Shown piece after piece: positions 60,383-64,000 of a stretch of 64,000 bases of DNA. The DNA lies in NCBI RefSeq assembly GCF_003148845.1, contig NZ_QGHA01000001.1, forward strand, positions 806,001-870,000. The letters are read 5' to 3'. The DNA is from Mucilaginibacter oryzae (lineage in GTDB: Bacteria > Bacteroidota > Bacteroidia > Sphingobacteriales > Sphingobacteriaceae). The position numbers were made by a program, and so were the translations under genes. Position 1 is the first letter of the stretch, and each line of letters opens with the position of its first letter. Under the pieces are notes generated by a model. That model had not been told where the DNA came from. It saw only the letters and a program-made list of their open reading frames with translations, and did no database searches.

Positions 60383-62080
60383 ATGCTTCAAAAGCTCACC
60401 ATTAATAATTACGCGCTTATTGATAACCTGGAGATAGGTTTTGATAGCGGCCTGAACATATTAACCGGCGAAACCGGCGCGGGTAAATCAATCATACTGG
60501 GCGCCCTATCGCTCATTTTAGGGCAACGGGCCGAGAGCAGGTATTTTTTTAACCAGCAAAAAAAATGCGTTATCGAAGGCGTTTTCAAGATCAGCGGTTT
60601 TCACCTCGCCGATTTTTTTGAAGAGAACGACCTGGATTATGAAAGCGAAACGGTGTTGCGCCGGGAGATTTCGGCAGATGGCAAATCCCGCGCTTTTGTA
60701 AACGACACCCCGGTTAACCTCGCCGCGCTGAAACAACTGGGCGAAAAACTGATCGATATCCACTCGCAGCATGCCACTTTGGAGATTAACGATCCGGAAT
60801 TTCAGCTGCTGGTGGTTGATTCGGTAGCCCGCCATGCCGATCTTTTGTTTGATTATCAAACGAAATTTAAAGCCTACAAAAAATCGTTAAGCAAGCTTAA
60901 CCAGCTTATTGCCGAAAACGATAAAGCTAAGGCCGACCTGGATTATTTCCAGTTTCAGTTTGATGAACTGGAAAAGGGCAAGCTGGATGCCGATGAACAG
61001 GAACCTTTAGAGCAGGAACTTAACACGCTGAACAACGCCGAAGAAATAAAACGCGCGCTGCTTAATGCCAACTATCTTTTAAAGGATGGCGAAGCGGCCG
61101 TGCTTTTACAGCTAAAAGAAGCCGGCCAGGTATTAGGAGCTATTGAAAAATACAATCCCGCCATTGCCGAATTGCACCAACGCATCAACAGTACCATCAT
61201 CGAACTGAAAGACGTTGCTGCCGAGGTTGACGGCATTGAACAGCATACTTTTGTGGATGAAGCCCGAGCCGGGGAAGTGAACAACCGCCTCAGCATGATT
61301 TATAACCTGCAAAAAAAACACCGGGTTAACACCAATGCCGAGCTATTGCAGATCCAGGAAGAACTATCTGAAAAAATTCAGCAAGCCCTGTTTGGCGATG
61401 AGGCCATCGAAAAGCTGCAAAAACAAATAGCTGCCGATAAAGCTGAGTTGGAAAAGCTGGCGGCTCAGCTCTCGGCCAACAGGCAAAAAGCTATCCCGGA
61501 TATTGAGAAGCAGGTTTTAGAGACGCTGGCTGAAATGGGGATGGGGAATTCCATGTTGAAGATTGAACAAGTGCCCCCCCCGCCCCCTAAAGGGGGTGCT
61601 GATAGTCCTGCGGTTGTGCTTACGGCTACGGGGATTGATCATATTAAGTTTTTGTTTTCGGCCAATAAGGGGCATGCTTTGGCCGAAATGAGTAAGGTGG
61701 CTTCGGGTGGTGAGCTTTCGCGGTTGATGCTGAGCATTAAATCTATCGTGGCGCAGTATACAGCCTTGCCTACCATTATTTTTGATGAGATCGATACAGG
61801 TGTATCCGGCGAGGTAGCCAATAAAGTTGGGGTAATTATGGAGCGGTTGGCTAAAAACCTGCAGGTAATTACCATTACCCACCTACCTCAAATTGCCAGC
61901 AAAGGCCAAAGCCACTATTTTGTTTATAAGGATGATAGTGAGGCGGCTACTTTTACGCGCATAAAACAATTAAATAAAGATGAACGCGTTTTAGAAATTG
62001 CCAAGATGCTGAGTGGTGATAAGCCCGGTGAAAGCGCTTTACAAAACGCGAGGGAACTGCTGAGCCCCCTGACCCCCTGA
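60383..62080 (+). CDS. recN: DNA repair protein RecN
   Basis: This 565-residue SMC-like ATPase takes part in double-strand break repair. The Walker A motif is GETGAGKSIILGAL, a coiled coil spans about residues 160-390, the ABC signature is VASGGELSRLMLSIKS and Walker B is TIIFDEIDTGVSG. Near residue 395-410 an unusual QVPPPPPKGGADSP insert is encoded by a GC-rich palindromic repeat (61583-61596). The C-terminus LSPLTP is also encoded by a repeat containing the stop codon. Confidence 0.93.
   Translation: MLQKLTINNYALIDNLEIGFDSGLNILTGETGAGKSIILGALSLILGQRAESRYFFNQQKKCVIEGVFKISGFHLADFFEENDLDYESETVLRREISADGKSRAFVNDTPVNLAALKQLGEKLIDIHSQHATLEINDPEFQLLVVDSVARHADLLFDYQTKFKAYKKSLSKLNQLIAENDKAKADLDYFQFQFDELEKGKLDADEQEPLEQELNTLNNAEEIKRALLNANYLLKDGEAAVLLQLKEAGQVLGAIEKYNPAIAELHQRINSTIIELKDVAAEVDGIEQHTFVDEARAGEVNNRLSMIYNLQKKHRVNTNAELLQIQEELSEKIQQALFGDEAIEKLQKQIAADKAELEKLAAQLSANRQKAIPDIEKQVLETLAEMGMGNSMLKIEQVPPPPPKGGADSPAVVLTATGIDHIKFLFSANKGHALAEMSKVASGGELSRLMLSIKSIVAQYTALPTIIFDEIDTGVSGEVANKVGVIMERLAKNLQVITITHLPQIASKGQSHYFVYKDDSEAATFTRIKQLNKDERVLEIAKMLSGDKPGESALQNARELLSPLTP
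61583..61596. repeat. CCCCCT-AA-AGGGGG palindrome inside recN
   Basis: A short GC-rich palindrome with flanking C run encodes the proline and glycine-rich insert in frame. It is the same family as the 8951 and 44816 units. Confidence 0.7.
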
Positions 62081-62086
62081 AGGGGA
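62065..62086. repeat. GC-rich repeat at the recN stop codon
   Basis: The sequence CCCCCTGACCCCCTGAAGGGGA includes the recN TGA (62078-62080). It is a variant of the CCCCCT/AGGGGG family, so the last six residues of RecN come from the repeat. Confidence 0.6.
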
Positions 62087-62137
62087 AGTATGCTGACCAT
62101 TCTTGAAAAATGTCATCGATAGAGCAGAGGGGGGAAA

Positions 62138-62234
62138 GAGTGGCGGAGCGAAAGAGAAATCCTGTACGCCATGCTAAACCACAATGCAATGCGTAATAGC
62201 AGGGCGTAGAATATTTCTCCTCACTCCACCACTC
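62138..62234. repeat. Imperfect inverted repeat downstream of recN
   Basis: GAGTGGCGGAGCGAAAGAGA (62138-62157) partly pairs with TCTCCTCACTCCACCACTC (62216-62234), with an inner TACGCC/GGCGTA pair. The interval 62081-62408 has no gene; this is the only structure seen apart from the fabI promoter. Confidence 0.4.
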
Positions 62235-62377
62235 AGACCCTTCGCATGTACGTCGAAATGAAATCCGTTTTAATTAGCTATAAATACTAATCGTAGACTT
62301 ATAACTCTATTTTCCTTAACTTTTAAATCACCAAAAACCCAAACTTATAAGCTAACTGATAAATCGTCAAATAATTA

Positions 62378-62385
62378 TAACTTTG
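62378..62385 (+). promoter_or_regulatory. Putative -7 box of fabI
   Basis: TAACTTTG, an exact TAnnTTTG match, lies 23 bases before the fabI ATG. No strong -33 element was seen. Confidence 0.45.
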
Positions 62386-62408
62386 CTGCAATTATAAAAA
62401 CTTAACAA

Positions 62409-63221
62409 ATGGCTTATAATTTATTAAAAGGTAAAAAAGGCATCATTTTCGGTGCGCTAAATGAGCAATCAATAGCCTGGAAGGTAGCACAACGTGCCGT
62501 ACAGGAAGGTGCTGAAATTGTATTATCAAACGCCCCTATCGCTTTGCGCATGGGCGAACTCAATAAACTGGCCGAAGAATGTAACGCGCCGGTTATTGGT
62601 GCCGATGTTACCAATGGCGATGACATCAACAACCTGTTCACCCAAACGCTTGAGCATTTTGGCGGCAAGGTTGATTTCATCCTGCACTCGATAGGTATGA
62701 GCGTTAACGTACGCAAAAATATCCCTTACTACGAAAATAACTACGAATTTACCCACAAAGGTTTCGATATATCCGCATTAAGCCTTCACCGCATTTTACA
62801 GGCGGCCATGAAACATGATGCCATAAATGAATGGGGGTCGGTAGTGGCTTTAAGCTATATTGCTGCCCAGCGTTACTTCCCCGGCTATAATGATATGGCA
62901 GATAACAAAGCTGTATTGGAAAGCATCGCCCGTAACTTTGGTTACGAGTATGGCATGGCTAAAAAAGTACGTGTTAACACCATTTCACAATCACCAACCC
63001 GCACTACGGCCGGTTCGGGCGTAAAAGGGTTTGACGGCTTTATTGAGTTTGCCGAAAAAATGAGCCCGCTGGGTAATGCCGATGCAGACCAGTGCGCTGA
63101 TTATTGCGTAACCCTGTTCAGCGATCTGACTAAAATGGTTACCATGCAAAACCTGTTTCATGATGGCGGTTTCTCATTTACCGGCGTAACCCAGGCTGTT
63201 ATTGACCAGATGGCTAAGTAA
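62409..63221 (+). CDS. fabI: Enoyl-[acyl-carrier-protein] reductase (NADH)
   Basis: This 270-residue reductase catalyses the last step of fatty acid elongation. The cofactor segment GALNEQSIAWKVAQRAVQEG and the active-site block YIAAQRYFPGYNDMADNKA (Tyr...Lys) are intact. This is the target class of triclosan-like inhibitors. It is a single gene with its own -7 box and a bidirectional terminator. Confidence 0.94.
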   Translation: MAYNLLKGKKGIIFGALNEQSIAWKVAQRAVQEGAEIVLSNAPIALRMGELNKLAEECNAPVIGADVTNGDDINNLFTQTLEHFGGKVDFILHSIGMSVNVRKNIPYYENNYEFTHKGFDISALSLHRILQAAMKHDAINEWGSVVALSYIAAQRYFPGYNDMADNKAVLESIARNFGYEYGMAKKVRVNTISQSPTRTTAGSGVKGFDGFIEFAEKMSPLGNADADQCADYCVTLFSDLTKMVTMQNLFHDGGFSFTGVTQAVIDQMAK

Positions 63222-63240
63222 TCATCTTAAAATATCTTTC

Positions 63241-63282
63241 AACAAAAAAGGAGCCTTGCAAATACAATGCTCCTTTTTTGTT
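63241..63282. terminator. Bidirectional terminator between fabI and the lipoprotein gene
   Basis: Arms AACAAAAAAGGAGC and GCTCCTTTTTTGTT flank a loop of about 14 bases between two convergent genes, with T runs on both strands. Confidence 0.85.
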
Positions 63283-63296
63283 TAAGGAAGATTGGA

Positions 63297-63695
63297 TTAC
63301 GGTACCAATACAATTTTAATTTTTAACGGAGGTGGAATGTTAGCACCAGTAGGTAAACTTCCATCGGCATTTTGAGCATCAATGTATAATTTACCTGTTT
63401 CATATGCAAAACGGTAACTAACACCGCCATAAACATTTGGTAATTGCTCAAGCGTACCATCGCTGTTATCTAAATACACCAAAACTGCACCATGATTATT
63501 GTAGTAATCAGTAAGTTCCGGCACATTCAAAGTTGTGGTATAACCGTGAATGCTTCCCTGACCATCCGCAAGCACAAACGCCGGCGTAGTATCAAAAATA
63601 GTGGTAGCGCTTGGAGCAGTAGTAACATACTCCTTTTTACATGATGTTGCAGCAAGTACTATAGTGCAGCAAATTAAAGTCAAGAATTTTTTCAT
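63297..63695 (-). CDS. Putative lipoprotein of unknown function
   Basis: This 132-residue protein has a lipoprotein signal peptide with lipobox LAATSC at about residues 14-19 (MKKFLTLICCTIVLAATSCKK). The mature region is polar and shows strands such as HGAVLVYLDNSDG and RFAYETGKLYIDAQN, but no recognised family. It is probably anchored in the outer membrane or periplasm. It is convergent with fabI and precedes the IS-like region at the right edge. Confidence 0.75.
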   Translation of the reverse strand: MKKFLTLICCTIVLAATSCKKEYVTTAPSATTIFDTTPAFVLADGQGSIHGYTTTLNVPELTDYYNNHGAVLVYLDNSDGTLEQLPNVYGGVSYRFAYETGKLYIDAQNADGSLPTGANIPPPLKIKIVLVP

Positions 63696-63838
63696 AAAGT
63701 ATTGCGTTAGTTATTATAACTGTTTGAACAAAGTTTTGTTCGAAGGTTTAAACGAAATTTTAATTATTTTAACGTGAGTTCGGATAAGAAAAAAACGATT
63801 CGGAAAGGATCTAAATATATAATCTATTGAATGTCAAA

Positions 63839-64000
63839 AAGTAAGCATAGATTTTTATATTTAAGTGTCGAATCTAAATGATAACAATCTATGCTTACTT
63901 CTGATAAAATTATTGAAATTTTCGTTAAAGTGGATGACTTCTGCAAAGAATCGACGAGTGCATGGTCAAACTCGATACACAAACCAAGGTCCCGTAACAA
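63839..64000 (+). mobile_element. Left end of a probable insertion sequence with transposase start (possibly IS982-like)
   Basis: A perfect 15-bp inverted repeat, AAGTAAGCATAGATT (63839-63853) and its reverse complement (63886-63900), ends in the start codon region. The open frame from 63891 (MLTSDKIIEIFVKVDDFCKE) runs to the window edge and resembles the N-terminus of IS982-type transposases. The fragment is only 36 codons, so the family call is tentative. No target-site duplication can be checked because the right end is outside. Confidence 0.5.

Overview
The window looks like a chromosomal segment of a Bacteroidota bacterium of the family Sphingobacteriaceae, most like Mucilaginibacter or Pedobacter. 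The evidence is the gene set (PorT of type IX secretion, clustered OmpH/Skp genes next to bamA, DUF6089, MenG/UbiE, a MotB-less ExbD, non-alkaloid CrtB/CrtI/CrtY-cd carotenoid genes), -7 boxes of the Bacteroidota TAnnTTTG type close to many start codons, few Shine-Dalgarno sequences, and many short palindromic intergenic repeats. No ribosomal RNA, prophage, CRISPR array or plasmid functions were seen. One tRNA (Asn, GTT) is present.

Layout: 1-2803 is a minus-strand group of lipid and carotenoid genes (acyltransferase cut by the window edge, alpha/beta hydrolase, CrtI-type desaturase). 2897-12001 holds mixed housekeeping genes: DJ-1/PfpI, LysR, a secreted protein with a truncated duplicate beside it, dCMP deaminase, a frameshifted sugar permease, LysE, PurF and AlkB. 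12316-16063 holds the potassium transporter Kup and the ammonium transporter Amt. 16169-25996 is the membrane half of respiratory complex I (nuoH-I-J-K-L-M-N), with an unrelated DUF4139 gene inserted between nuoM and nuoN; nuoA-G are not in the window. 26318-35179 is an envelope-biogenesis run: nadK, DUF6089, exbD, uppS, bamA, three ompH/skp paralogues, murI. 35452-43884 has regulators, hydrolases, PorT, MenG and an oxidoreductase/DUF1080 sugar-catabolic pair. 44187-48026 has engB, a DUF559 endonuclease gene framed by GC-rich palindromes, a UbiA-type prenyltransferase, a Crp/Fnr regulator and a nucleotide-sugar epimerase-like protein. 50053-54913 includes a PfkB kinase and a second carotenoid locus (crtB, lycopene cyclase and a cytochrome b5-like protein on the minus strand, crtI divergent). 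55011-63695 contains a nonsense-mutated XRE regulator, an ECF sigma factor, murB, a BlaI/BlaR1-like pair, recN, fabI and a small lipoprotein. The right edge enters a probable insertion sequence.

The most unusual material is between genes. At least three families of inverted repeats are scattered through the window. One family, CCCCCT-N2-AGGGGG-like, overlaps coding sequence: it encodes an internal proline-rich peptide in RecN and the C-terminal tails of RecN, EngB and the DUF559 protein. Units of this family flank the DUF559 endonuclease gene as direct and inverted copies, which suggests a small endonuclease-associated mobile unit. Other items include a 220-bp cloverleaf-like element upstream of nuoH, a perfect 36-bp palindrome nested in a 30-bp inverted repeat upstream of engB, twin BlaI-type operators, and a terminator-like hairpin abutting the recN start codon. 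Three genes are broken: the permease (single-base frameshift), the XRE regulator (amber codon), and the remnant at 5446.
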